64,000 nt of DNA, from NCBI RefSeq assembly GCF_004795915.1, contig NZ_CP039253.1, positions 3,286,001 through 3,350,000 of the forward strand, in the 5' to 3' direction. Below, one piece after another: positions 34,928-43,436 of the stretch. The stretch's first letter is position 1, and every line of letters begins with the position of its first letter. A model generated the notes under the pieces. It did not search any database and was not told where the DNA came from. It saw nothing but the letters and a program-made list of their open reading frames with translations. This stretch comes from Rhodococcus sp. PAMC28707 (lineage in GTDB: Bacteria; Actinomycetota; Actinomycetes; Mycobacteriales; Mycobacteriaceae). A program made the position numbers and the translations under genes.

Positions 34928-35494
34928 TCAGTGGTACCTCCGTGCTGGGATTCCGTTGATCGTGCGAACAGTCCATCCAGTCTCGTCGCGGACGAGGGTG
35001 GACACCCCTGCGTTGAGGATGCGCGGCGACGGTACGCCGCGGATTGCGCCGAGAATCGCCCGGATGATGCCGCCGTGGGCGACCGCGATCACGGAGGAGC
35101 CCGGATACGTATCCGCGATCTCGTCGACGGCGCGCACTCCCCGCTCGATCAGGGTGCCGCGCGGTTCCAGGCCTGGATACAGTCCGTCCGGCCAGTGTGA
35201 GTACGCGTCGTAGTCGGTGAATCCTTCGGCCTCGCCGAAGTGTCGTTCGGCGAGATCGGGATAGGCGGCGCTGCGCTCGATCCCGAGATGCGATCCGATG
35301 ATGTCCGCTGTCTCGGATGCCCTCGACAACGGTGAACTCACCAACAGGTCCCAGGCGTGGCCTTCGAGTTCGTACACGGCTTCGCCGGCCTGCGCGCGGC
35401 CGGTCGAGTTCAGTGGAATGTCCGAGGAGCCTTGGAGGCGACCGTGCAGATTCCAGTCGGTTTCGCCATGTCGAACCAGTGCCAGCAAAGTCAT
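34928..35494 (-). CDS. Histidine phosphatase family protein (phosphoglycerate mutase-like)
   Basis: A 188-aa branch-1 histidine phosphatase. The N-terminal RHGETDWN motif gives phospho-acceptor His9, LQGSSDIPLNSTGRAQA follows, LVSSPLSRASETA provides an Arg, and AHGGIIRAIL supplies the second catalytic His. It may act on small phosphorylated metabolites; true phosphoglycerate mutase activity is unlikely given its small size. It is the first gene of the minus-strand run leading to RidA and the amino-acid importer. The 75-bp divergent gap upstream is shared with the acyl-CoA dehydrogenase gene. Confidence 0.92.
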   Translation of the reverse strand: MTLLALVRHGETDWNLHGRLQGSSDIPLNSTGRAQAGEAVYELEGHAWDLLVSSPLSRASETADIIGSHLGIERSAAYPDLAERHFGEAEGFTDYDAYSHWPDGLYPGLEPRGTLIERGVRAVDEIADTYPGSSVIAVAHGGIIRAILGAIRGVPSPRILNAGVSTLVRDETGWTVRTINGIPARRYH

Positions 35495-35569
35495 AGTGTC
35501 CGGAGGGTATCCCAGCTACTGGAGAGTACGGTCGAAAGCGACAACGTGGTCGAGTCCGGAGGGACCAAA

Positions 35570-36745
35570 ATGAATCTTGCCCTGACAGAGAAAGAAGCCG
35601 CCTTTCGTGACGAAATGCGGGCTTTTTTCACCACTGAGATTCCCGCAGAAATTCGCGAGAAGAGCAAGGTGGGTATCGAGCTGAGCCGTGAAGACATGGT
35701 GACGACGATGCGCATCCTCAATGCCAACGGTCTGGCTGTTCCGCATTGGCCCGCAGAGTTCGGCGGCCGGGATTGGACGCCGGTTCAGCGTCATATCTGG
35801 CTCGACGAGATGCAGCTTGCCTCGGTGCCCGAGCCACTGGCATTCAACGCCTCGATGGTCGGACCGGTGATCGCGACTTTCGGCTCGCAAGAGATGAAGG
35901 AGAAATTCCTCCCGAAGACGGCGAATCTGGACATCTGGTGGTGTCAAGGATTCTCCGAGCCCGAGGCAGGATCGGACCTTGCTTCGCTGCGAACGACTGC
36001 TTTGCGCGACGGTGACGACTACATCGTCAACGGACAGAAGACGTGGACGACGCTCGGGCAGTACGCCGACTGGATCTTCGCTCTCGTTCGGACCAACCCG
36101 GATGCGCCGAAGAAGCAGGCGGGGATCTCGTTCCTGCTGATCGATTTGAACACGCCCGGTATCACGGTGCGCCCGATCAAGTTGATCGACGGCAGCGTCG
36201 AGGTCAACGAGGTGTTTTTCGAGAATGTCCGTGTTCCGGCGGAGAACCTTGTGGGCGAGGAAAATCAGGGGTGGAGCTACGCGAAGTTCCTGCTCGGTAA
36301 CGAACGCACCGGTGTCACCCGGGTCGGGCACACGAAGGTTCGTCTGGAACAGGCAAAGAAGCATGCGTCCGCCACCGCCGTTGCCGACGGCACCCTGCTC
36401 GAAGATCCGATCTTCGCCGCGCGATTCGCCGAGCTCGAAAACGAAGTTCTCGCACTAGAACTCACACAGCTGCGAATGGTGTCGGGATCTTCTGACGGTA
36501 AGCCGAATCCAGCGTCGTCGATTCTGAAGCTGCGCGGATCGGAGTTGCAGCAGTCGGCGACCGAGATGTTGATGGATATCGCAGGACCTGATTCGCTTCC
36601 CTACGAGGCCGGTGACGACATCGACAGTCCCGGTTGGGCGCAGCGTTCGGTTCCGACGTACCTCAACTACCGCAAGGTATCGATCTACGGCGGATCCAAC
36701 GAAGTGCAGCGGCAGATCATCGCGTCGACGATTCTCGGATTGTGA
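35570..36745 (+). CDS. Acyl-CoA dehydrogenase, large/catalytic subunit (PimC/FadE-like)
   Basis: A 391-aa flavoprotein from ATG 35570, with GGAGGGA 5-11 bases upstream; the open frame further upstream is antisense to the phosphatase. It has QGFSEPEAGSDLASLRTTAL (FAD/substrate loop) and NGQKTWTTLGQYADW. Near the C-terminus it has IYGGSNEVQRQII, where the usual medium-chain catalytic Glu is replaced by Gly. A likely base is Glu245 in the LGNERTG segment, as in two-subunit actinobacterial dehydrogenases. The small subunit follows after 10 bp. It resembles the large subunit of pimeloyl-CoA dehydrogenase by recall. The substrate is an acyl-CoA of unknown type. Confidence 0.93.
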   Translation: MNLALTEKEAAFRDEMRAFFTTEIPAEIREKSKVGIELSREDMVTTMRILNANGLAVPHWPAEFGGRDWTPVQRHIWLDEMQLASVPEPLAFNASMVGPVIATFGSQEMKEKFLPKTANLDIWWCQGFSEPEAGSDLASLRTTALRDGDDYIVNGQKTWTTLGQYADWIFALVRTNPDAPKKQAGISFLLIDLNTPGITVRPIKLIDGSVEVNEVFFENVRVPAENLVGEENQGWSYAKFLLGNERTGVTRVGHTKVRLEQAKKHASATAVADGTLLEDPIFAARFAELENEVLALELTQLRMVSGSSDGKPNPASSILKLRGSELQQSATEMLMDIAGPDSLPYEAGDDIDSPGWAQRSVPTYLNYRKVSIYGGSNEVQRQIIASTILGL

Positions 36746-36755
36746 GGGGCAGGAC

Positions 36756-37853
36756 ATGGATTTCGAACTGAACGAAGAACAGAAACTCCTGCGTGACACC
36801 ACTCGTGAGGTGCTGTCGAGGGCGTATGACACCGAAAAGCGGAACAAGATCGTTGCCGCCGAACCTGGTTGGTCTGCCGATGTGTGGAAGCAGCTCGCCG
36901 AGGTCGGGCTACTCGGACTGAGCTTCTCCGAGGACGACGGCGGCATGGATGCCGGTCCGGTGGAGATCATGGCTGTCATGACCGAGGTAGGACGGCGCCT
37001 CGCCCCGGAGCCGATACTCGATGCGGTGCTCGTGCCGGGCGGGTTGATCTCCGAGGTCGGAAGTGTCGATCAGCGTCGACGCGTCTTGCCCGGCGTAGCC
37101 GAAGGCAGCACCTTGCTTGCCTTTGCACACAACGAAACCGGCAGCCGTTGGCCGAACATCACGGTGGGTACTTCAGCGACCGAGGACGGCGGTTCGTGGT
37201 CCATCACCGGTACGAAGAATCCGGTCCCATCAGGCGGCAGCGCCGATGTACTGGTGGTCAGTGCGACGCTTCCCGGCGGCGGGACAGGCCTGTTTCTCGT
37301 CGACGGCGATGCGACGGGGCTCGATCGCAAGTCCTACCAGACTCACGATGGCGGCCGGGCGGCCCAGATCACACTGACCGATGTCGCGGCCGAGCCGTTG
37401 GGTGACGGCGCGGATGCAAGCGCGGCCATCGTGGCTTCGGAGGTGAAGGCTCAGGCCGCACTGTGCGCCGAAGCTGTCGGTGCCATGGAAGAGGCATTGA
37501 GGTTGACGACGGACTATCTGAAGCAGCGCAAGCAGTTCGGTGTTCCGCTCGCCAAATTCCAGGCGTTGACGTTCCGGGCAGCGGATATGTACGTCTTGCT
37601 CGAACTGGCGCGCAGTATGGCGCTGTACGCGACGATGAATCTCGCGGACGACGTCGTAGATCCGCTCGTGGCTTCGCGTTCGAAGCTGCAGATATCTCGG
37701 TCCTCGCGCAAGCTGGGGCAAGAGGCGATTCAGCTGCACGGTGGTATCGGCGTCACGGCCGAATATCCGGTCGGACATTACGTCAGCAGGCTCGTCGCAA
37801 TCGAGCACACGCTCGGTGGTGCCGACGAGCACCTGCGCGTGCTGTCGAAGTAG
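36756..37853 (+). CDS. Acyl-CoA dehydrogenase, small subunit (PimD/FadE-like)
   Basis: A 365-aa acyl-CoA dehydrogenase-fold protein starting 10 bp after the large subunit, with GGGGCAGGAC before the ATG. FAD-domain blocks are present (LAFAHNETGSRWPN, AIQLHGGIGVTAEYPVGHY). No Glu is apparent at either standard catalytic position. That fits a structural partner in an alpha2-beta2 enzyme, as known for mycobacterial FadE pairs in sterol degradation. The pair probably catalyses one alpha-beta dehydrogenation step. A hairpin follows the stop. Confidence 0.93.
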   Translation: MDFELNEEQKLLRDTTREVLSRAYDTEKRNKIVAAEPGWSADVWKQLAEVGLLGLSFSEDDGGMDAGPVEIMAVMTEVGRRLAPEPILDAVLVPGGLISEVGSVDQRRRVLPGVAEGSTLLAFAHNETGSRWPNITVGTSATEDGGSWSITGTKNPVPSGGSADVLVVSATLPGGGTGLFLVDGDATGLDRKSYQTHDGGRAAQITLTDVAAEPLGDGADASAAIVASEVKAQAALCAEAVGAMEEALRLTTDYLKQRKQFGVPLAKFQALTFRAADMYVLLELARSMALYATMNLADDVVDPLVASRSKLQISRSSRKLGQEAIQLHGGIGVTAEYPVGHYVSRLVAIEHTLGGADEHLRVLSK

Positions 37854-37863
37854 CAGAGTCCGA

Positions 37864-37900
37864 CAGGTGAGTGGGAGTCGGAAAGATTCCCACTCACCTG
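37864..37900 (+). terminator. Hairpin after the acyl-CoA dehydrogenase pair
   Basis: A perfect 13-bp stem CAGGTGAGTGGGA (37864-37876) / TCCCACTCACCTG (37888-37900) with an 11-nt loop lies 10 bp after the stop codon. No T-tract follows. Confidence 0.65.
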
Positions 37901-38038
37901 CGTGGGGAGCTGTCTCGGTGTTCGTTCTCCGTAAATTCTCCGTACCCCGAGTGTTCCCTTCAGAGGGTTTGGCTACTGTGAGATAGAGGGCATGCGGAAA
38001 GTGTGCCCACGAGAAGGCCGATCGGAAGCGAGACACCG

Positions 38039-38947
38039 ATGAAGTCTCGGACGGCGGAGTACCCACGCCCGAATCATTGCCTCCTGCACCTGAGCGATAC
38101 GCACCTTGTCGAGGGCGGTGATTTGTACGGTGGGGTTGACAGCACGGCCACGCTGCGTCGCATCCTTGCAGACGTCGAGACATCCGGGGTGCGGCCCGAT
38201 GCGCTGGTCTTCACCGGCGATCTCACCGACCGAGGTGAACCGGGTGCTTACGACACGCTGCGGGCGCTGGTCGAGCCGGTTGCCGAGGCGCTCGGAGCCC
38301 GGATCATCTGGGCGATGGGAAACCATGACGACCGTGCGACCTTCCGGTCTCGGCTACTCGACCAGGCACCGACGACCGGCACGGTCGACCGTGTGCACGA
38401 GGTGGCAGGACTTCGCATCATCACGTTGGATTCGACAGTTCCCGGTCACCACTACGGTGAAGTGACGCAGAGCCAATTGGATTGGCTTGCAGGCATTCTC
38501 GAAACGAAAGCCGAATTCGGCACCATCCTGGCGATGCATCACCCGCCGGTGCCTGCGGTGTTGGATCTTGCGGTGCTGGTGGAGTTGCTCGATCAGCGCA
38601 GCCTCGCGGATGCACTCCGTGGCAGCGACGTCAGATCCATTCTGGCCGGCCACCTGCACTATTCGACTTCCGCGACCTTCGCAGGGATTCCTGTATCGGT
38701 AGCGTCCGCTACCTGCTATACCCAGGACCTCAACGTCCCACCTGGTGCTACCCGGGGCCGCGACGGGGCGCAGGCCTACAACCTCGTCCACCTCTACGAC
38801 GACAACGTCGTGCACTCGGTGGTCCCTATCGGAACCTACGAGACAGTCGGTGAATACGTCTCCGCCGAAGAGGTCGTTCGGCGTTTGGACGAGGCAGGGG
38901 TGACCATCGCCGAAAGCACGCGCCGGCCGAGGTTCAGCAGTATCTAG
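38039..38947 (+). CDS. Class III cyclic-nucleotide phosphodiesterase (Rv0805/CpdA-like)
   Basis: A 302-aa metallophosphoesterase. Start at ATG 38039 ([16 protein letters not shown]) fits the family N-terminus; a GTG at 38003 is in frame. All dinuclear metal motifs are seen: DTH (Asp20, His22), [23 protein letters not shown] and AGHLHYS. It is very close in layout to M. tuberculosis Rv0805, including the blocks [16 protein letters not shown] and [14 protein letters not shown]. Rv0805 hydrolyses cAMP and other phosphodiesters and influences the cell wall. The gene converges on the Stealth gene with a 4-bp overlap, the same pair order as Rv0805-Rv0806c (recalled). Confidence 0.94.
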   Translation: MKSRTAEYPRPNHCLLHLSDTHLVEGGDLYGGVDSTATLRRILADVETSGVRPDALVFTGDLTDRGEPGAYDTLRALVEPVAEALGARIIWAMGNHDDRATFRSRLLDQAPTTGTVDRVHEVAGLRIITLDSTVPGHHYGEVTQSQLDWLAGILETKAEFGTILAMHHPPVPAVLDLAVLVELLDQRSLADALRGSDVRSILAGHLHYSTSATFAGIPVSVASATCYTQDLNVPPGATRGRDGAQAYNLVHLYDDNVVHSVVPIGTYETVGEYVSAEEVVRRLDEAGVTIAESTRRPRFSSI

Positions 38948-40470
38948 CTTTCCCAGGGTGCGACGATGGGGAAGTACCTTTCGAGGAACTCGGTGACCCG
39001 ACGGGTACGTACCTCGAGGTCGACCTCGGGAAAGCTGCCGTCGTTGAGGCAGAAGAAGTCGATCGAGCGTTTGGGTAGAAGGTTCTCCATGGAGTGGAGT
39101 CCCGAATGCGACGTGGTGTCGATGTAGGTCACCTTGGCGTTCGTCTGCACCACGGCCCGGCCACTCATCAACGCGTAGTAGTGGTAAAGCGAGTTCGTGA
39201 CCGAGATGTTGGTGCTGGCGCGAAAGACGCTTGCGGCAGTGGCAGCGAACTCGTCGGGAAACTCGTTCTCCATCTCCTGCATGACGCTTTTGCGAAGGGG
39301 CGTTGCCGCGTGTTCCAGGTGCCTGGTGGTCATCAGGCCGAAGCGGTCCTGCAGCAGTCGGCGGTTGACCCGGGCGGCGTTCTCGAACCCGCTGCGATCT
39401 TCGTCGTTGTAGCCCAACCCGATTCGGGTGCCGGCTTCGATGAACATGCTGATGCCGCCGGGTGAGAAGAACATCTGCGGGCCGACCGGGCGTCCGAAGA
39501 ACATGTCGTCGTTGGAGTAGAGGAAATGTTCGGACAGGCCGGGGATGTGGTGCAGCTGGGATTCGACTGCCTGTGAATTGTGCGTCGGCAGAACGGAGGT
39601 GTCGACGAAGAACGTTTCGCTCGGCACGAACGTCACGCGCGGATCTTCGGCGAGCCAGCTCGGTCGGTCGGAATCGGTTGCGACGAAGATTCGACGAATC
39701 CACGGTGCATACATATGGATCGAGCGAAGCGCATACTTCAATTCGTCGATCTGCCGGAATCGTGCGGGTGACGAGTCACCTTCTCCGACAACATAGTTCT
39801 GCATACGGCGTGCGCGTTGGGCTTGGAACTCCGCGGAGGAGCCGTCGACCCAGGAGAACACGATGTCGATATCGAAATTGATGTCCGACGCGTGGTCGGC
39901 GAACATGTTCTCGATCGTCGGCCAGGACTTACCGAAGCGCTCGACGGTTCCGCGCACCGCTTCGTCGCGTCGGATGGCGCGGCGGGTCAGCGAGTTCTCG
40001 ACGGGAAGCACGATCTCCTGGGGCGAAAATGCCCACAGTTCGATCTGAACTGCCGTCGACGCGCCGTAATGCAGGCCACTGTTCGGTTCGATTCGGGGGC
40101 GGTAGAGCCGAAAGATGCGGGCGTCGGAGGCAGGCGAGAGAGATCCGTCGGCTACCAGCACCGTCTTGGCTCGCTTGATGTCGACGGTTTTGGAGTAGAA
40201 CGGCTCTTGCAGGCACGCCTCGACCAACGCTGCGCGCAGTGGTTCGCGGTCGGCAGCATCTATGGCGATGACGGGTCTCTTGTCATTTCCGCGAACCAGC
40301 AGGTATCGGATGCGGGCGCTGTCGAGGGCCGCGCGGATGAACAGTAGATCGAAGACCATCGCCTGGTGGGGGGTCGTGGACGTGATCGACAAGGCGAATC
40401 TTCCGTCGTACGCAACCACATCTGTTCGGTCGGTCAGGCGCGCGACCGACTCGGGCGATTCACCGATCAC
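38944..40470 (-). CDS. Stealth-family sugar-phosphate transferase (CpsY-like)
   Basis: A 508-aa protein with the four Stealth blocks in order. CR1 is [15 protein letters not shown]2 has [20 protein letters not shown] through [18 protein letters not shown]3 has [22 protein letters not shown]4 is near the C-terminus (FFCLNDGS). Stealth enzymes form hexose-1-phosphate linkages in surface polysaccharides, and CpsY of mycobacteria is the likely orthologue. The GTG at 40470 is the longest standard start. The frame extends 20 codons further with coding-like sequence to an ATT at 40533 that is preceded by GGAAGGG, so the true start may be non-canonical. It converges on the phosphodiesterase gene. Confidence 0.92.
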   Translation of the reverse strand: MIGESPESVARLTDRTDVVAYDGRFALSITSTTPHQAMVFDLLFIRAALDSARIRYLLVRGNDKRPVIAIDAADREPLRAALVEACLQEPFYSKTVDIKRAKTVLVADGSLSPASDARIFRLYRPRIEPNSGLHYGASTAVQIELWAFSPQEIVLPVENSLTRRAIRRDEAVRGTVERFGKSWPTIENMFADHASDINFDIDIVFSWVDGSSAEFQAQRARRMQNYVVGEGDSSPARFRQIDELKYALRSIHMYAPWIRRIFVATDSDRPSWLAEDPRVTFVPSETFFVDTSVLPTHNSQAVESQLHHIPGLSEHFLYSNDDMFFGRPVGPQMFFSPGGISMFIEAGTRIGLGYNDEDRSGFENAARVNRRLLQDRFGLMTTRHLEHAATPLRKSVMQEMENEFPDEFAATAASVFRASTNISVTNSLYHYYALMSGRAVVQTNAKVTYIDTTSHSGLHSMENLLPKRSIDFFCLNDGSFPEVDLEVRTRRVTEFLERYFPIVAPWES

Positions 40471-40584
40471 CGGGTCGAGCGCATCTTGCTCGGGGGCGAC
40501 CAGATAGATCTCATGGGGCGTGGACGAGATAATGGTGACCCTTCCGGACGTGGCGTGCGAGCCGAGAACCCCCGGAGCGTGCTG

Positions 40585-40959
40585 TCAGTCTATAGCGGAG
40601 TGAGTTGGAACTATGCGCGTGGCAACGAGCACCCCCACGGCCGCGCCTGCCACATCGAATGCCGTGTCGAGGAGGGAACCGCTGCGGCCCAACGGCAGGA
40701 CGGCCTGAAGGATCTCGGACGCTATCGCGAAGGTTGTCGTCCAGAGGACGGTCCGCAACGCCGACACCGCTGCGATACGTGAGGTGTAGGCGAGTGCGAA
40801 GAAGAGCGTGAAGTGAACGATCTTGTCGCTGTGAGTGAATCCGCTGGGCACGCCCGACGCGGGAGTGAACAGAATGATCATCGCGACGAGCAGTGCGAGA
40901 GCCAATGGTACGTAGTAGCGCAGCGGTAGAGCCATGGGGGAGCGCAGAGGCAGGGGCAT
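40585..40959 (-). CDS. VanZ-like membrane protein
   Basis: A 124-aa protein with three to four hydrophobic helices. The VanZ pattern is visible: HSDKIVHFTLFFALAYTSR, then SEILQAVLPLGRSGSLLD and FDVAGAAVGVLVA. ATG 40959 gives the longest form; ATG 40935 (MALPLRYY) is equally plausible and neither has a clear Shine-Dalgarno. VanZ-like proteins are linked to teicoplanin resistance and cell-envelope sugar processing, but most are uncharacterised. It lies directly upstream of the Stealth gene on the same strand, so an envelope role is plausible. Confidence 0.72.
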   Translation of the reverse strand: MPLPLRSPMALPLRYYVPLALALLVAMIILFTPASGVPSGFTHSDKIVHFTLFFALAYTSRIAAVSALRTVLWTTTFAIASEILQAVLPLGRSGSLLDTAFDVAGAAVGVLVATRIVPTHSAID

Positions 40960-41019
40960 CGGGATCGATTCTAGATGCCCCTGTGTCCTGAAGCTCCCTG
41001 TCCTGGCCCGACTCCGAGG

Positions 41020-41643
41020 TCAGAGCTTGCGAAGCACCGCGACGGCGTCGACGCGCTCGACCTGCTCCCCTTCGGGGGTGGTTCCGGTTCGCGCTCGATC
41101 CTCGGCGACGACGACGGACCATTCCTCGGTGGGGAACAGCGCCGTGACCTCCTCGGCTGTGAACAGGATTTCGGCGTGTCCATGCTGCGAGGCCAGGGCG
41201 TCGGAAGGGCTGTGTCCGACGATCAGGAGGTGTCCGCCCGAGGTGACTGCGTCGCCGAAGCGAAGGACTGCGGGCTGGAACTGAGCGGGTGGCAGGTGGA
41301 AGAAGTGGGCACTGATCAGGTCGAACGACGTGGCGGGCGGAGCCCACTCGGTGAGATCGCGGTGGAGCCACGCCACGGTTCGATTGCCTTGTGCCTGCCG
41401 AGCGCGTTCGAGGGCGATGGGGGAGATGTCGGCGCCGGTGGTCTTCCAGCCGTTGTCCGCGAGCCAGAATGCGTCGGCTCCTTCGCCGCTGCCGATGTCG
41501 AGGGCGCTGCCGGGTGTGAGCTTCGACGCTTCTGTGATCAGTACCTGGTTGGCGTGCCCGCTCCAGATACTGGGTCGTTCCGAGTACAGGTTGTCCCAGA
41601 ACGGCTGGTCGAATACTTCCGGAGCATCGTCGTGTGTGTGCAT
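41020..41643 (-). CDS. Class I SAM-dependent methyltransferase
   Basis: A 207-aa Rossmann-fold methyltransferase starting at ATG 41643 (MHTHDDAPEVFDQPFWDNLY). Motif I is LDIGSGEGADAFWLADNGW near residue 47, followed by the acidic ADISP loop and FDLISAHFFHLPP (motif IV region). The layout resembles TehB/thiopurine-methyltransferase-like small-molecule enzymes. Substrate unknown. It lies on the same strand as the VanZ-like gene, 60 bp upstream of it. Confidence 0.88.
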   Translation of the reverse strand: MHTHDDAPEVFDQPFWDNLYSERPSIWSGHANQVLITEASKLTPGSALDIGSGEGADAFWLADNGWKTTGADISPIALERARQAQGNRTVAWLHRDLTEWAPPATSFDLISAHFFHLPPAQFQPAVLRFGDAVTSGGHLLIVGHSPSDALASQHGHAEILFTAEEVTALFPTEEWSVVVAEDRARTGTTPEGEQVERVDAVAVLRKL

Positions 41644-41718
41644 GCCTACGAGAATGCCGCCGCATTCACGGATGTGCAATTTTCTTTGCTGTTTCGGCAA
41701 AGGTGACCGAAAGGTGTG

Positions 41719-42738
41719 TCAGACATCGATGAGAACTTTTCCGGTCACGCCGTTCTGAACTGCCTCGTGCGCAGCGCCTGTGCCGGACAAGGGGAACCGG
41801 TGCAACGGTAGACCGGCGCTCTCGCCGACCTCGAGGACACCTGCACCCGCCGCAGTATTGACGTCTTCCTGAGCTGCCTTCAGGGCTGCCTCGCCGACGG
41901 TGTAGAGCAGAATGAACTGGTAGCGAGTGTTGAGCACCATGTTCGGTCGTACATCGAGGGTGATCGTGTTGCCGCCGTTGTTGGCGTACACGGCAATCGA
42001 GGCGCGTGTGGAGATGACAGCGGCATTCAATTCCGCGTTCTGCGCCGGGGCGACCTCGACCACCAGATCGACCCCGTCCGGGGCGATGGCTCGGATCGAG
42101 GCAGCGGCATCGCCGGTTGTGTAGTCGACGACGTGATGTGCACCCGCGGCAGTAGCGAGGGCTGCTTTTTCCGGGCTGCTGACGGTCGTGACAACCGTTG
42201 CTCCTGCCCAGCGCGCGAGTTGGATTGCCGCATGCCCGACCGCTCCCGCCCCGCCGGCAACCAAAACCGTCTTGCCGACGAGCGCGCCGGGATGCAACCG
42301 CGCGGGGCCGTCTTCGGAGACGGTCAGTGCGCGGTGGGCTGTCATGGCGGGCACACCGAGGCTGACCCCGACGTCGAAACCGACGTGTTCGGGGAGTCGT
42401 ACGACGCGTTCGGCCGGGAGGACCGTGTATTCCTGCGCAGTTCCGGTCGGCCTACGGTGCTGTGCGAGGTACAGCCACACCCGGTCACCGACTGCGAGGC
42501 CGTCGACGCCGGTGCCTGCCGCATCCACGGTCCCTGCACCGTCCTGGTTGGGTACGACCTCCTCGAAGTCGAGTGTGTCTCCGGGGCGCGCGCCTGTCCG
42601 GTTCTTCCAATCGGTGGGATTGACCCCGGACACGGCGACCTTCACTCGAACCTCGCCCGGTCCCGGTTCGGGTATCTCTCGGTCCACCAGATCGAGTACG
42701 GAGGTGTCGCCGGTCCTGGTGTATGTGATTGCCTTCAT
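41719..42738 (-). CDS. NADPH:quinone oxidoreductase-type MDR protein
   Basis: A 339-aa medium-chain reductase without zinc ligands. The start is set at ATG 42738 (MKAITYTRTGD); the reading frame continues upstream, but only through the 23-bp repeat array. It has the catalytic-domain block VSGVNPTDWKNRTGA, the nucleotide-binding loop VAGGAGAVGHAAIQLARWAG and the YTT/SSPEKAALATAAGA region typical of QOR proteins. It reduces quinones or enones with NADPH. Its upstream region holds the direct repeats shared with the divergent DinB gene. Confidence 0.9.
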   Translation of the reverse strand: MKAITYTRTGDTSVLDLVDREIPEPGPGEVRVKVAVSGVNPTDWKNRTGARPGDTLDFEEVVPNQDGAGTVDAAGTGVDGLAVGDRVWLYLAQHRRPTGTAQEYTVLPAERVVRLPEHVGFDVGVSLGVPAMTAHRALTVSEDGPARLHPGALVGKTVLVAGGAGAVGHAAIQLARWAGATVVTTVSSPEKAALATAAGAHHVVDYTTGDAAASIRAIAPDGVDLVVEVAPAQNAELNAAVISTRASIAVYANNGGNTITLDVRPNMVLNTRYQFILLYTVGEAALKAAQEDVNTAAGAGVLEVGESAGLPLHRFPLSGTGAAHEAVQNGVTGKVLIDV

Positions 42739-42791
42739 ACCAGGGTGCAACGGGTTGGGCAGTACCGGAAATTCCGGTGATGAAAATTGCC

Positions 42792-42852
42792 CACTCGGGT
42801 ATGCACGTCGAACACACTCGGGTATGCACGTCGAACACAGTCGGGTATGCAC
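42792..42852. repeat. 23-bp direct repeats in a divergent promoter
   Basis: Two perfect head-to-tail copies of a 23-mer beginning CACTCGGGTATGCAC span 42792-42814 and 42815-42837. A third partial copy (15 bases, one mismatch) spans 42838-42852. Each contains TCGGGTATGCAC. They lie between the quinone reductase (start 42738) and the DinB gene (start 42906), in the position expected for operator iterons. Confidence 0.85.
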
Positions 42853-42905
42853 CGAGTAGGTATGTCACCACGACATCTCCACCCGTATTTCGAAAGGACA
42901 ACCAG

Positions 42906-43412
42906 GTGAATCACGCCGGAGTACTCATCGACGCCTTCGACCGCATCCAAGGGGTCGTACACGACACCCTCGACGACATTTCTTCCGAAGCCCTCATCTT
43001 CAGGCCGGACGCGGAGGCCAATACGATTGCGTGGCTGATCTGGCACTTGACCCGAGTTCAGGATGATCACGTGGCCGACGTCGAGGGAGGAGAGCAGGTG
43101 TGGACCTCGGACGGCTGGGAGGGCAGATTCGGCCTGCCGTTCGAGAGTTCTGCGATCGGCTACGGCCATAGCTCCGACGATGTCGCTCGGGTGAGCGCCG
43201 GCGCCGACCTGCTCCGCAGTTACCACGACGCGGTGCACGCCAGGACCGTCGCCTATCTCGGTTCGCTGACGGCCGAGGATCTCGATCGCGTCGTCGACGA
43301 GCAGTGGGATCCCCCGGTGACCCTGGGCGTGCGACTGGTGTCGGTGGTGTCCGATGACCTGCAGCACTGTGGACAAGCGGCCTATGTGCGGGGCTTGTTC
43401 GAGCGGAAGTAG
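42906..43412 (+). CDS. DinB-family (DUF664) protein
   Basis: A 168-aa four-helix-bundle protein from GTG 42906, with AAGGA about nine bases upstream. The metal-binding histidine pattern of the DinB/mycothiol-dependent superfamily is present: WLIWHLTRVQDDHVAD near the N-terminus and SDDLQHCGQAAYVRGL near the C-terminus. Members act as mycothiol-dependent transferases or isomerases, or have no known activity. Divergent from the quinone reductase and sharing the 23-bp repeat region, it may belong to the same detoxification response. Confidence 0.85.
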   Translation: MNHAGVLIDAFDRIQGVVHDTLDDISSEALIFRPDAEANTIAWLIWHLTRVQDDHVADVEGGEQVWTSDGWEGRFGLPFESSAIGYGHSSDDVARVSAGADLLRSYHDAVHARTVAYLGSLTAEDLDRVVDEQWDPPVTLGVRLVSVVSDDLQHCGQAAYVRGLFERK

Positions 43413-43436
43413 CTGCTCACCGTACGTCCGTTTCGC

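Noticed and set aside
42792..42852. CRISPR-like array from the 23-bp repeats
   Set aside because: The copies are directly adjacent with no spacers, there are only two and a half of them, and no cas genes are present.
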